From Hahella chejuensis KCTC 2396 (GTDB lineage: Bacteria > Pseudomonadota > Gammaproteobacteria > Pseudomonadales > Oleiphilaceae): DNA of 64,000 nucleotides. The notes under the pieces were generated by a model. That model ran no database searches. It was not told where the DNA came from and saw only the letters and a list, made by a program, of their open reading frames with translations. Each line of letters begins with the position of its first letter. The first letter of the stretch is position 1. Of the stretch, positions 6,836 to 15,625 are shown in pieces. The translations under genes were made by a program, and so were the position numbers. The stretch covers positions 3,812,501-3,876,500 of the forward strand of contig NC_007645.1 of assembly GCF_000012985.1 (NCBI RefSeq), written 5' to 3'.

Positions 6836-9166
6836 ATGCATAAAAGAAGCATACTATCGCTCGCTATATCCGGGCTGCTCGCCTCCGCTTCTGCATTTGC
6901 GGCCAGCCAGTCGCATCAGCATGGCGCAGGAGCCTTCGACCCCAGCATCGCAAACGAAGGCCGTCTGATTCAAATGCTGAAGGCCGGCGGCAAAATCTCC
7001 GAAGGCGCGACGCTGGAGGAAGCCACCGCCAAGTTGCAAGACTGGTTAAAAGAACGCAGGGCCCACGAACTGCAACGCGCTCAGATGCAGGCCACCACTT
7101 CCGCTACCGCGGCGGCGCTTGCCGAAGAACCTCGTCGCGCACATGGCGCCCATCTGAAAGACCAAAGATGGCGCGAGTTGGACAACCGCAAGCTGTTCCC
7201 CGATAACCTGCAACTGGAAGAATGGACCGAAGGCGCCCGCAAGGCCAAAGTGCTCGCCATTCTGATGGAATTCCCGGACTTCCCGCACAACTCCATTCAA
7301 CCTGGCGAAACGGATATGTACTACGAGGACTACAACCGGGAGCATTTCCAGGACCTGTTGTTCTCCGGCTCCGGTTACGAAGGGCCCAATGGCGAAAACC
7401 TGATCTCCATGCGTCAGTATTATGAAGCGCAGTCCGGCGCCAGCTACTCTGTAGAAGGCAACGTTGCGGGCTGGTATATGGCGCAGAAACCTGCTGCGTT
7501 TTACGGCAACAACGTAGACGGCGACGCCCGCGCGCTGATCCGTGAAGCCCTTTTGGCCGCGGCGGCGGACCCCAGTGTGGATCTGAGCGACTATGACATC
7601 GAAGACCGTTACGACCTGGACGGCGACGGCGACTACTGGGAGCCGGACGGTCTGGTTGACCACGTGATGGTGTTCCACTCCGCAGTGGGTGAGGAAGCCG
7701 GCGGCGGACAGCTGGGCGAAGACGCCATCTGGGCGCACCGTTGGAACCTGGGCCAGATTTTCCCGATCGAAGGCACCACTTCCGAATCCGACAACTGGGG
7801 CGGCCTGATGGCGGCGTATGACTACACCATACAGCCAATCTCCGCCGCAGCGGGCGTGTGCGCGCACGAATACGGTCACGACCTGGGTCTGCCGGACGAG
7901 TACGACACCCAGTACACCGGTAAAGGCGAACCTGTTTCTTACTGGTCCATCATGTCCAGCGGCTCATGGGCAGGTAAGATTCCGGGCACCGAACCTACCG
8001 GTTTCAGCGCCTACGCCAAAGAGAAGCTGCAAGGCATCTGGGGCGGCAACTGGCAGCACGGCGCCACGCTGTCCATCGACGAACTGGACCGCAAAGGCGA
8101 AGTCCTGTTGCTGGACGAAGCGGTGAGCAAAGGAACCAACAACGATGTCATCCGCATCGACCTGCCGAAGAAAAAGCGCGTGATCACCACGCCAGCCAGC
8201 GGTCAGTACGCGTACTTCGGCGGTAAAGCCAACGACCTGCACACCAGCATGTCCTATGATCTGGACCTTTCGTCCGCCACCTCCGCGAAACTGGCGTTCA
8301 AGACCTGGTACGACATCGAAGCGGATTGGGATTACGGCTACGTGATGGTGGAAAGCGAGTCTGGCAAAGTCAGCCTGCCCGCGACAATCACCACTAACAC
8401 CAATCCCAATGGCAACAACCTGGGCAACGGCATCACCGGCGCGTCCGACGGTTGGGTGGACGCTGAATTCGATCTGTCCGCTTACGCGGGTCAAACCGTT
8501 AAAGTCAGCATCGAGTACTTCACCGACTCCGGCACGCTGAACCCAGGCATGTACGTGGATGATATCGCCCTGTCCGTAGACGGAGCGGTGGTCGCCAGCG
8601 ACAACGCGGATTCCGCGCCAGTGTTCACTTTGGACGGCTTCACCGCCGACGAAGGCTTCACGGTGTCTGATCGCTATTACCTGATGGAATGGCGTACACA
8701 CAACGGCGTTGACATCGGCCTGGAGCGCCTAAACGTGTCCGGTCAGTTGATGTCCTTCAACCAAGGTCTGGTGGTTTGGTTCGTGGATGATTCCTGGGAT
8801 AACAACCACGTTGGCGTGCATCCCGGCGAAGGTTTCCTGGGCGTTGTCGACGCCGACCAGAGAGTGGTTAAGTGGGAAGACGGCAGCGTCGCATCCACCA
8901 AGTTCCAGTTGCACGACGCGGCGTTCAACGTGATCGCCTCCGAACGCCTGAAGCTGGACCTGACCGATGTGGACTCCGTAGGCTCCACACTGAAAGACCA
9001 GAACCGTCGCCCCTATCCGCGTTTCATCGACCGTCTCAACTACATGAGCGACGAGATTCCTGATGCGGGTCGCAACATTCCGGAATTCGGCCTCAACGTT
9101 CTGGTGCTGTCACAAAGCGCCGACGGCAAAGTAGGCAAAGTTCTGGTCAGAAACACTTCCCGATAG
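6836..9166 (+). CDS. M6 family (immune inhibitor A-type) secreted metalloprotease
   Basis: 776 residues, with an AAGGA ribosome binding site. The signal peptide ends near ASAFA (residue 23). A short helical prosegment follows (about 35-75), related to the small protein encoded upstream. The catalytic domain contains the extended zincin motif HEYGHDLGLPDEYD, with zinc ligands H344 and H348 and general base E345, and an upstream acidic DLDGDGDYWEPDG loop suited to calcium. The region around residues 460-590 looks like a MAM/jelly-roll accessory domain, as in immune inhibitor A proteins (DWDYGYVMVES, DGWVDAEFDLS). M6 enzymes are secreted endopeptidases that attack host or matrix proteins. The gene is monocistronic and ends at a strong terminator. 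Confidence 0.92.
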   Translation: MHKRSILSLAISGLLASASAFAASQSHQHGAGAFDPSIANEGRLIQMLKAGGKISEGATLEEATAKLQDWLKERRAHELQRAQMQATTSATAAALAEEPRRAHGAHLKDQRWRELDNRKLFPDNLQLEEWTEGARKAKVLAILMEFPDFPHNSIQPGETDMYYEDYNREHFQDLLFSGSGYEGPNGENLISMRQYYEAQSGASYSVEGNVAGWYMAQKPAAFYGNNVDGDARALIREALLAAAADPSVDLSDYDIEDRYDLDGDGDYWEPDGLVDHVMVFHSAVGEEAGGGQLGEDAIWAHRWNLGQIFPIEGTTSESDNWGGLMAAYDYTIQPISAAAGVCAHEYGHDLGLPDEYDTQYTGKGEPVSYWSIMSSGSWAGKIPGTEPTGFSAYAKEKLQGIWGGNWQHGATLSIDELDRKGEVLLLDEAVSKGTNNDVIRIDLPKKKRVITTPASGQYAYFGGKANDLHTSMSYDLDLSSATSAKLAFKTWYDIEADWDYGYVMVESESGKVSLPATITTNTNPNGNNLGNGITGASDGWVDAEFDLSAYAGQTVKVSIEYFTDSGTLNPGMYVDDIALSVDGAVVASDNADSAPVFTLDGFTADEGFTVSDRYYLMEWRTHNGVDIGLERLNVSGQLMSFNQGLVVWFVDDSWDNNHVGVHPGEGFLGVVDADQRVVKWEDGSVASTKFQLHDAAFNVIASERLKLDLTDVDSVGSTLKDQNRRPYPRFIDRLNYMSDEIPDAGRNIPEFGLNVLVLSQSADGKVGKVLVRNTSR

Positions 9167-9188
9167 TCACCCTTACGACTATTCGCTA

Positions 9189-9212
9189 AGCGCCCTGCGG
9201 GGCGCTTTTTTT
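9189..9212 (+). terminator. Rho-independent terminator of the M6 protease gene
   Basis: AGCGCCCTGCGGGGCGCT forms a 7-8 bp GC-rich stem immediately followed by seven T residues, 22 bp after the stop codon. Confidence 0.92.
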
Positions 9213-9587
9213 ATACGCCGCGTCCCGCATTTTTTTCGAAGAGCCGCCTACATGGAACACGCGATTTCCCAATCTGAATCAGATAGCTATCCGGTGCTTG
9301 ATTCCCTCTTTTCAGGGTCGTAAGATCAGCGTTCGATCATATCAACGATTTGCAAACATGACCCAACCTCTGGACATCGCCAAGACCGCCTGCGCATCCA
9401 ACCTGGATGTCGGCTTTGGCGTCCGTGACGTTTTCATGTTTTGCTTCACTCCTCCACCCCGTCGCCTTCAGGCTGGCGCGCCACCGCCGCCCGCTTTCCA
9501 CTGAAATAATCTTCACGCCTTCCACCTGATGTCAGCATAGCGCTGACGTGGCCGGCATTTATTTTTCCCTGCGACGGGCAACCCAAT
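9213..9587. other. Intergenic region without a recognised gene
   Basis: About 375 bases between the protease terminator and the transporter start. Only short ORFs with no ribosome binding site or recognisable content were seen. No repeats or clear operator sites. Confidence 0.45.
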
Positions 9588-10487
9588 ATGTCTACAAACA
9601 AAACGACGTTACTGTCTTATTCCGCAACGGCGCTTTTCGTGCTGCTTTGGAGCAGCGGCGCTATCTTTTCCAAAATAGGTCTGGAGTCCGCCTCCGCTTT
9701 CGCCTTTCTTCTGCTTCGCTTCGCCATCGCTTTTGTAGTGGTGTTGAGTATCGCCCTGAGTCATGGCCTCTGGCTGCCGACACCGGGAACACGGGTCCGC
9801 GCGGCGGTCACCGGCTTGCTCATGATCGGCGGGTATTCCATCTGCTACTTCAAGGCGCTGGAGCATGGCGTTACCCCGGGAGTGCTCGCCACCGTGCTCG
9901 GCGTGCAGCCTATCCTGACCTTGCTGGCGACAGAGTCCGCCTTTTCCCTGCAACGTCTCTCGGGACTCTTTCTGGCGTTATCGGGATTGGTGCTGGTGGT
10001 GTACCACAGTATCGGACTGGCGCAGATTTCCGCCACCGGCGTGGTGTTCGCCCTGGCCGCCCTGGGTTCGATCACCACCGGGGCCATTCTGCAAAAAGGC
10101 GTGAAGCAGTCACCTGTCGCGGTCCTGCCGCTGCAGTACGCCATGACGCTGCTACTGTGCCTTGCGTTCACGCCTTACGAGCCTTTGACAGTGGAATTCA
10201 GTCTGCGCTTTGGCGTGGCGCTGGTATGGCTGGGGGTCGTTATTTCGGTGGTCGCCACGCTATTGTTGTACAGGCTTATTCAGGCCGGAAATCTGGTGAA
10301 TGTCACCAGCCTCTTCTACCTGGTTCCCGGCGTAACCGCCGTTATGGACTACCTGTTTCTGGGCAACCAGATGTCGCTTCTGAGTTTGCTTGGCATGGCG
10401 GCCATTCTGTTCGGTTTGACGTTGATTTCCCGGACTCGTCAAGTCGAGCCAGTCGACGCCAGGATAATTCCAGTCACCGATAAATAG
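9588..10487 (+). CDS. EamA (DMT) family inner-membrane transporter
   Basis: 299 residues with ten predicted hydrophobic helices in two EamA repeats. Typical features are the N-terminal LLWSSGAIFSKIGLE, the AP/RP-type LLLRFAIAF, the first-repeat end GLVLVVYHSIG and the second repeat beginning GVVFALAALGSITTGAILQK. EamA proteins export metabolites or amino acids, and substrates cannot be read from sequence. A rival ORF in another frame (9548-10483) is a shadow. It stands alone, followed by a weak hairpin. The ribosome binding site is poor (GGGCAACCCAAT), so expression may be low or the start slightly different. Confidence 0.85.
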   Translation: MSTNKTTLLSYSATALFVLLWSSGAIFSKIGLESASAFAFLLLRFAIAFVVVLSIALSHGLWLPTPGTRVRAAVTGLLMIGGYSICYFKALEHGVTPGVLATVLGVQPILTLLATESAFSLQRLSGLFLALSGLVLVVYHSIGLAQISATGVVFALAALGSITTGAILQKGVKQSPVAVLPLQYAMTLLLCLAFTPYEPLTVEFSLRFGVALVWLGVVISVVATLLLYRLIQAGNLVNVTSLFYLVPGVTAVMDYLFLGNQMSLLSLLGMAAILFGLTLISRTRQVEPVDARIIPVTDK

Positions 10488-10502
10488 CTCTCAGCAGCGG
10501 AT

Positions 10503-10527
10503 AGCGCTCCATTTGGGGCGCTTCTTC
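10503..10527 (+). terminator. Probable terminator between convergent transporter and yfbR
   Basis: AGCGCTCC and GGGGCGCT form an 8-bp stem (one wobble) with loop ATTT, followed on the + strand by TCTTC. The gene pair is convergent, so it may serve both directions. Confidence 0.5.
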
Positions 10528-10550
10528 AAATGGAAAGCGCGAACGGAGCG

Positions 10551-11156
10551 TCAGCCTCGCACCGGATCGTGGTGTTTCAACAGTTCATCCAACGTCAGCA
10601 GATAACTGTCCACAAAGGTCGCCATGAAATATTCCACTTCCGGCATCTGCAGCGCACGGATGCGCGCCTCCACGTCCGCCTTGGCGTCGTCAAACTCCTT
10701 GTTGCCGGCGGCCACTTCCATCTGACACTTGAGATAAGCGCTGATCAGATCAGCCGCTTTGACGAACTTCACGGCGGCGGCGTCAAACTTGTCATGCAAC
10801 AGTAAAGGCTCAAAGGGGTTCTGCAGCTCGTCCGGCAAGGTGGACAATACTTCCTTCTCCGCCTCCCGCTCGATGGCGTGATAGGCGTGCTTGATGGCTT
10901 CAGAGTGATATTTGATAGGACTGGGCATGTCTCCGGTGATGATTTCCGAGACATCGTGATACAGGGCGGCGACCGCCAGCACGTTAGGGTCGACATCGCC
11001 GTTGAACTTGCGATTGCTGATCAGCCCCAGTACATGGGCGATGGTGGCCACCTGCCAGCTGTGCTCCATGACATTCTCCTCCACCACATTCCTTTTCAGC
11101 CCCCAACGTTTGATCCAGCGCAGGCGTTCAAGGTAAGCGAAGAATTTACTGGTCAT
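10551..11156 (-). CDS. yfbR: 5'-deoxynucleotidase YfbR (HD-domain)
   Basis: 201 residues, close to the E. coli YfbR length, starting after AGGAG at good spacing. HD-domain metal ligands are visible: H in VMEHSW, HD in ALYHDVSEIITGD, and a late D in VKAADLISAYLKC. YfbR dephosphorylates deoxyribonucleoside 5'-monophosphates in the cytoplasm and takes part in dNTP homeostasis and thymidylate supply. The N-terminal FFAYLERLRWIKRWGLKR matches the family's start. The gene stands alone, with 82 bp separating it from the upstream cation transporter gene. Confidence 0.93.
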   Translation of the reverse strand: MTSKFFAYLERLRWIKRWGLKRNVVEENVMEHSWQVATIAHVLGLISNRKFNGDVDPNVLAVAALYHDVSEIITGDMPSPIKYHSEAIKHAYHAIEREAEKEVLSTLPDELQNPFEPLLLHDKFDAAAVKFVKAADLISAYLKCQMEVAAGNKEFDDAKADVEARIRALQMPEVEYFMATFVDSYLLTLDELLKHHDPVRG

Positions 11157-11238
11157 AGGCAGGTCTCCTGAGGCAATGTCGGCGGCCGGTGATAAAAGCG
11201 AATTATAACCGTCCGCCGTCGTCTACGCCCAGACGCCT

Positions 11239-11877
11239 TCAGGCTTTCGCAGCGGCTTCATGATCGTGACGCAGCTCTTTTCTGGCGTGACGCAGCACTT
11301 GAACCGCAGCGCTTAGCGCCAGACAGGCCATAATGCCGGCGACGATCAGGTCAGGCCAGGCGCTTCCTGATCCGAACACCCCCAGGGCGGCGAGCATAAC
11401 AGCGATATTGCCCAACGCGTCGTTCCGGGTGCACAGCCATACACTGCGCATATTGCTATCGCCCTCGCGATAAGCGTACAGCATGGCGGCCACCCCCAGG
11501 TTAGCGGCCAGGGCCAACGCGCCGATAACACCCATAGTCAGGGCTTCCGGCAAGGTTCCCGTCATGGCGCTCCATACCGTCGAGCCCAGCACCCACACGC
11601 CAAAAGCGCCCATGGAAGCGGCCTTCAGTAATGACGCCTTCGCCCGTATGGCCAGTCCCATGCCCAACACCCAGAGACTGATGCCGTAGTTGGCCGCATC
11701 TCCCAGGAAGTCCAGTGAGTCCGCCAGCAATGATACCGAGTCGGCCTGCAACCCGGACAATAACTCCACCGCGAACATGCCGCCGTTGATCAACAGGGCC
11801 CAAAACAGGATTTTGCGATAACGCCCGTCGACTTTCGGTTTTTCTTCATGCTCATGGTGACAGCAATGCATACCCAT
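11239..11877 (-). CDS. CDF-like cation transporter (Co/Zn/Cd efflux type)
   Basis: 212 residues. A histidine/cysteine-rich N-terminus (HCCHHEHEE) precedes six predicted helices. The motif LLADSLDFLGDAANYG matches the helix-2 metal site of cation diffusion facilitators, and CTRNDALGNIAVMLA matches the helix-5 site (N/H-D pattern). The C-terminal cytoplasmic domain is missing, so it is shorter than classical CDF proteins (~300 residues) and belongs to a compact subgroup. It lies directly downstream of a CadR-like MerR gene and has a MerR-type promoter, so induction by Cd, Pb or Zn is likely. The C-terminus is again charged and His-containing (RHDHEAAAKA). Confidence 0.82.
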   Translation of the reverse strand: MGMHCCHHEHEEKPKVDGRYRKILFWALLINGGMFAVELLSGLQADSVSLLADSLDFLGDAANYGISLWVLGMGLAIRAKASLLKAASMGAFGVWVLGSTVWSAMTGTLPEALTMGVIGALALAANLGVAAMLYAYREGDSNMRSVWLCTRNDALGNIAVMLAALGVFGSGSAWPDLIVAGIMACLALSAAVQVLRHARKELRHDHEAAAKA

Positions 11878-11907
11878 TCGTTGTTCTCCTTACATTTGGA
11901 TATGCTC

Positions 11908-11938
11908 AGGTTAAAGTCTGGAGTCGCTACAGGGTCAA
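11908..11938 (-). promoter_or_regulatory. MerR-type promoter/operator of the cation transporter gene
   Basis: Read leftward: -35 TTGACC (11938-11933), a 19-bp spacer and -10 TAACCT (11913-11908). The overlong spacer contains the imperfect dyad CTGTAGCGACTCCAG. A 19-20 bp spacer with a central dyad is the hallmark of promoters activated by MerR-family regulators, which untwist the DNA. The CadR-like regulator encoded just upstream is the obvious ligand-dependent activator. Confidence 0.82.
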
Positions 11939-11950
11939 GCGTCCAGTAGA

Positions 11951-11980
11951 AAAAATTACGCCCCTTCAGGAATGGGGCGT
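11951..11980 (-). terminator. Rho-independent terminator of the merR-type gene
   Basis: On the minus strand, ACGCCCC-ATTCCTGAA-GGGGCGT is followed by AATTTTTTC. The regulator's TGA stop lies in the hairpin loop, so the terminator overlaps the end of its coding sequence and separates it from the regulated transporter promoter. Confidence 0.85.
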
Positions 11981-12403
11981 TTCCCCGTGACAAGGGCACT
12001 CGCCTTCTGCCGGATCGTGATTCAATCCTGTCAGAATGCCGCACTCGGAAGCGCGATTGTGAATGCGGCACTTATCGCGCAGGGATTGCAGCTGCTCCCT
12101 GAGTTTCTCCAGGTCGGAAATTTTCTGCTCCAGCGCCAGCAGATGGGAATCCACCAGATCATTGACCTCGCCGCAGTCCAGAGAGGGGTGATCGCGAAAA
12201 TACAACAGAGATTTGATTTCGTTGAGGGACATGTCCAAAGAGCGGCAATGGCGAATGAAGTTCAAGCGCTCCAAATGACTACGCCCGTATTCACGATAAC
12301 CAGAGGCGCTGCGCGGCGGCGCCGGCAGCAGGCCTATTTTTTCGTAATAACGGACGGTTTCCGCATCGCAGTTCGTCGCTTTCGCCAACACGCTGATTCG
12401 CAT
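11966..12403 (-). CDS. cadR: CadR/PbrR-like MerR family metal-responsive regulator
   Basis: 145 residues. The N-terminal winged helix-turn-helix (MRISVLAKATNCDAETVRYYEKIGLL) is of MerR type, followed by the long dimerisation helix (about 85-112). The Cd(II)/Pb(II)-sensing cysteines are present: C77 (DCGEV), C112 (KCRIH) and C121 (ECGIL). A tail GECPCHGETPH resembles the His/Cys-rich tails of CadR. It would bind the dyad upstream of the adjacent transporter gene and activate it when metal is bound. It is transcribed in the same direction, but a terminator lies between the genes, so control is through the separate promoter. Confidence 0.88.
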   Translation of the reverse strand: MRISVLAKATNCDAETVRYYEKIGLLPAPPRSASGYREYGRSHLERLNFIRHCRSLDMSLNEIKSLLYFRDHPSLDCGEVNDLVDSHLLALEQKISDLEKLREQLQSLRDKCRIHNRASECGILTGLNHDPAEGECPCHGETPHS

Positions 12404-12450
12404 GATTTCCCCTTGCTCACTATCGCCGCTGATAAAGGCGGAAAGCAGCG

Positions 12451-13374
12451 CTATCGGGTGACCATATAAATGCGCGTCTTGCCGCCTTCCGTCTTCTGAT
12501 AATACAGTTCAGAGCCGTCGCCGGAAATGGACGGCGCTTCCGCCATCACATCCCCCACTCCTGTGACCTCCACCGGAGAGTCGAACGGTTGACTGGTGGA
12601 GCCCCGCACCGCTCGCATGATCAAAGCGCGATCGCGATTGTTGGCGCGGTCCGCCAACAGGATACGGGTAAAGAACAACTCCAGTCCATCCGACGAAATC
12701 GCAGGACTGTATTCGATATCCCGGGTGTTAACGTTCTCCATCACCCGTTCCACTTCACTCTGATCATAATAGTAAGTGGCGCCGCCACGGTGGGTGGCGA
12801 AATGGATATCCGCCCGCAGCAGTTGTCCGTTCATGAAACCGCCCGCGCCCCAGGCCGCCTCAGTGAAATACAGCACACGGCTGTCCGGGCTGACTTCCGG
12901 CCCCATATTGCCCTGGAATTTGCGGGCGAACGCATTCGCCTTACGCGGCGGCAGACCATCGATAGCGCGCACGGAAGAGAGCTTGCCGCCGGAGAAGCGA
13001 CCGCTGCGCACCATGGATTCCACCCCCGTGTCGGAGAACACCAGATTGTTGTCCACGTCGATGGCGGGCGCGCCCTGGATATACTTTTCATCTTCGCCGC
13101 CCAGACTGATCTGGCCGCTATAAGCCCATCCGCCGTTGGCGCCGCGCTCGGCGTAGTGCAGCAGGCGTTGGTTATTATCCACGCCGCCATTAAAAAACAG
13201 AGTTTTACCGTTGCGGGAAATGTAGGGCTCTTCCTGGTTCATGGGCGAACCGTCAGGTCCGTTGGGGATACCGGAAATCGTCACCTGCACAGGGTTTCCG
13301 AAATCAGCCGCCTGGGTGAACCCAGCGGCGGAGGCCAGCGTCAATATACAGGCGGTCAAAACTTTATATCGCAT
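12451..13374 (-). CDS. Exported PD40/TolB-like beta-propeller protein
   Basis: 307-309 residues. The start at 13374 (MRYKVLT) has AGAGA at good spacing; the ATG at 13380 is possible but too close to it. The signal peptide ends near GFTQA. The mature protein repeats WD40-like PD40 blades: EEPYISRNGKTLFFNGG, MGPEVSPDSRVLYFTEAAW, YSPAISSDGLELFFTR and EAPSISGDGSELYYQK. Such propellers occur in TolB and in periplasmic sensing or scaffolding proteins. There is no tol context here, and the gene stands alone, so the role is unknown. Confidence 0.8.
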   Translation of the reverse strand: MRYKVLTACILTLASAAGFTQAADFGNPVQVTISGIPNGPDGSPMNQEEPYISRNGKTLFFNGGVDNNQRLLHYAERGANGGWAYSGQISLGGEDEKYIQGAPAIDVDNNLVFSDTGVESMVRSGRFSGGKLSSVRAIDGLPPRKANAFARKFQGNMGPEVSPDSRVLYFTEAAWGAGGFMNGQLLRADIHFATHRGGATYYYDQSEVERVMENVNTRDIEYSPAISSDGLELFFTRILLADRANNRDRALIMRAVRGSTSQPFDSPVEVTGVGDVMAEAPSISGDGSELYYQKTEGGKTRIYMVTR

Positions 13375-13380
13375 ATGCAT

Positions 13381-13766
13381 TCTCTGTATGGTCTTTCGTT
13401 TTTCTACTCCCTACAGTGAACATCCCTGATAGTTGTTCTAGTTTTTCCCACAGCTTTTCCCATTCTGCCGGGCCTTGAGGGCAAATAAACCAACCTCCGT
13501 CACAAAAGAAACGAAAACCAGTTCACGTAATGCGCCGCCCCAAACCAGCGGGCGTCCAGGGAGGAAGCCGGTAAGGCCACCAGTTATGCAAAAATTACGC
13601 CCCGATTACTGCTTTAAATACAGCACGTAATAACGCAATTTTCAAGTTATCTGGCGCCACAGAGCGTAAAGAAGTGCACTAAATTGGTGTTTTGGCGAAG
13701 GTGGCGCGCACCATTTTTGCACACCCTAATAACCAGGCGAGTGCGCGCATCCATTTAGGCCTGGCG
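13381..13766. other. Intergenic region without a recognised gene
   Basis: About 385 bases between the PD40 gene start and the 3' end of the kinase gene. Includes AT-rich stretches (13570-13690). I saw no ORF, strong terminator or repeat. Confidence 0.4.
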
Positions 13767-15608
13767 TTAAGAGGTCGGACCGGCGGTTAGCGCAACCGCT
13801 TCATCCCGCGGATTCTTCGGATAATATTTTTCCGGCAGGCGCTCAATATGAGAAAAGAATTTGGTGTCTTTGTAGGGCATCTTCATGAAACCTGACACGC
13901 CCAATCCTTTGATCAGGGGAATGGCGGCGATGATTGCGTCCAGGCAATAACGGAACTCCTGCTCCCTGGATGGGTCCAGCAGACGATAGTAGCTATGGAT
14001 CTTTAAGTGAGTGGGCAAGCTCTCGAAAATGATGAGGCCGGTATGATGTATATTATTAAGAAGCTCAAGTATCTCCATGATTTCTATAGGAAGAACCAGA
14101 AACTCTTCCGGGTCTGGACCGTCTTCAAAATAGGAGTGCACCCTGGTTTGATCCTCCAGATCCGGGGTGGCGCTCACCTCATAACCCAGACTCAACCCTG
14201 GCTCTGGAATAAAGGGTTTCTCCGGCCCTTCACGATCCACGTGTAAGGTATCGCGAGCATTGAACAGACAGCTTTTGAACACCCCCTGCCGATGAATCGC
14301 CCGCGCCAGATTCACCATATTGTTCACTGCGGCGACAAACGCCGGCTTTAAATCCGGGTCGCGCAGGTTAAGACTGGTGTCGATATACACTCCTTCCTTC
14401 TCCCAGCGCACCGCCAGCCCGCCCACCACAGGGTAGCGGCCAAGACGGCTAACCGCGGCGATAAACGCCTTTTCCGTCTCTCCCATGCCTTGCATGAAGT
14501 TCTTGTAGTAGCGATCCAATTGCACATCATTGATTTCTTTCAGCTCTTCCTTGACGCCCTCCTCCCGCAGGAAGGACTTACGCGAGCTGTACACCACAGT
14601 ATCGATGCCGCGCTTCTGTGGGCGCACCCAGACCGGGGCCAGCGGCGTCTCCTGGACCGGCGGCAGATCCAGCATGACCAAACGCGCCATATGTCGCAGA
14701 AAATAATCGCCCGCCTTGGCGCGCACGGTGGGATCATCGTCCATCATGGCGTCCAACATGCGGGCGAATTCCGCCGGCAGCCCCAGAGATACTGCGGGCA
14801 AAGCGCGGTGGCCAAAACGGCAGGACTGCCCGGAAGCGAGGGCGTATAAGGTTCCCGCCACGCCCTGCTCGTCGAAACGAGGCGACGACAGGCCGCCATT
14901 GAGCTGCTCGTCGCCGATGAAGTAGACGTCCCCCAGACGCGCATTGGTCTGTTGCAGGTCACTGGACATCAGCTCCATGACATTGGCGGAGACGTATTGA
15001 TTGTTCTCATCCAGTTGCGCAAAGACGGCGGAACCCCAATCGATCAGCGCCACCTGCTCGGTATCCGGGTTGTACACCAGATTGGAAGGCTTGATGTCGC
15101 CATGCACCAGAGGACGCCCGGCAGGTCCTTTATCAGAGCGGAGATTTCTTAATATATCAGCAAGTTGCGCGGCAATCTTAACAACCAGTCTAGGCGGCAT
15201 ACGCCCCACTTTGAGGGAATATTGTTCAAGATCCACTCCCGGCGCCCGCTCCATCACCAGAATGGATTGCCGACGAATGCGCTGAAAGGCGATCAGGCTG
15301 GGCACTCTGGGGTGCTCCACCAGACCCAGCATAAACGCCTCTTCTTCCAGGCGATCCTGCAAATGCTGGGGCAAAGTAATGCGGGAAAATTTGAAAACGT
15401 ATTGTTCGCCGCCAGCGGTGACGCCTGCGAACACAAAACCGTAGGCGCCCTTGCCCACCATTTCTATATCACGATAGCCAAGCTGCTCAAGCTGGACCTT
15501 GCACAAGGCGACCCAGTCCTTGAGCTTCTTGGCGTCATTGTGACTGAGCAGGTAGATCGACTGCTCTTCCGGAATATAGAACTGTTGTAGCTTAGGCGCG
15601 CCGGTCAT
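13767..15608 (-). CDS. Ser/Thr protein kinase-like protein, last gene of the bkd operon
   Basis: 613 residues. The kinase domain spans about 45-320: glycine loop GKGAYGFVF (52-60), VAIK-type lysine K73 (VFKF), catalytic loop HGDIKPSN with D171 and N176, and DWG instead of DFG with D190. All essential residues for phosphotransfer are present, but HRD and DFG are both altered (HGD, DWG), as in several atypical bacterial kinases. Residues ~330-613 match nothing I recognise. The gene starts 17 bp after the E2 gene and has no visible promoter, so it is cotranscribed with the dehydrogenase complex. A role in phosphorylating that complex is an inference from context. Confidence 0.8.
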   Translation of the reverse strand: MTGAPKLQQFYIPEEQSIYLLSHNDAKKLKDWVALCKVQLEQLGYRDIEMVGKGAYGFVFAGVTAGGEQYVFKFSRITLPQHLQDRLEEEAFMLGLVEHPRVPSLIAFQRIRRQSILVMERAPGVDLEQYSLKVGRMPPRLVVKIAAQLADILRNLRSDKGPAGRPLVHGDIKPSNLVYNPDTEQVALIDWGSAVFAQLDENNQYVSANVMELMSSDLQQTNARLGDVYFIGDEQLNGGLSSPRFDEQGVAGTLYALASGQSCRFGHRALPAVSLGLPAEFARMLDAMMDDDPTVRAKAGDYFLRHMARLVMLDLPPVQETPLAPVWVRPQKRGIDTVVYSSRKSFLREEGVKEELKEINDVQLDRYYKNFMQGMGETEKAFIAAVSRLGRYPVVGGLAVRWEKEGVYIDTSLNLRDPDLKPAFVAAVNNMVNLARAIHRQGVFKSCLFNARDTLHVDREGPEKPFIPEPGLSLGYEVSATPDLEDQTRVHSYFEDGPDPEEFLVLPIEIMEILELLNNIHHTGLIIFESLPTHLKIHSYYRLLDPSREQEFRYCLDAIIAAIPLIKGLGVSGFMKMPYKDTKFFSHIERLPEKYYPKNPRDEAVALTAGPTS

Positions 15609-15625
15609 TCACTCTCGCAGGGTTA

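Noticed and set aside
7046-7879. 277-codon minus-strand ORF inside the M6 protease gene
   Set aside because: Antisense shadow of a clearly coding gene with a zincin motif; its composition is that of reverse-frame translation.
9548-10483. 311-codon ORF overlapping the EamA transporter gene in another frame
   Set aside because: The translation is Arg/Gly/His-rich without helices, whereas the 9588 frame gives a proper ten-helix EamA protein.
13680-13730. Possible sigma-54 promoter (TGGCGCG...TTGCA)
   Set aside because: The distance between the GG and GC elements is about 14 nt instead of 10, so it does not fit the sigma-54 consensus.
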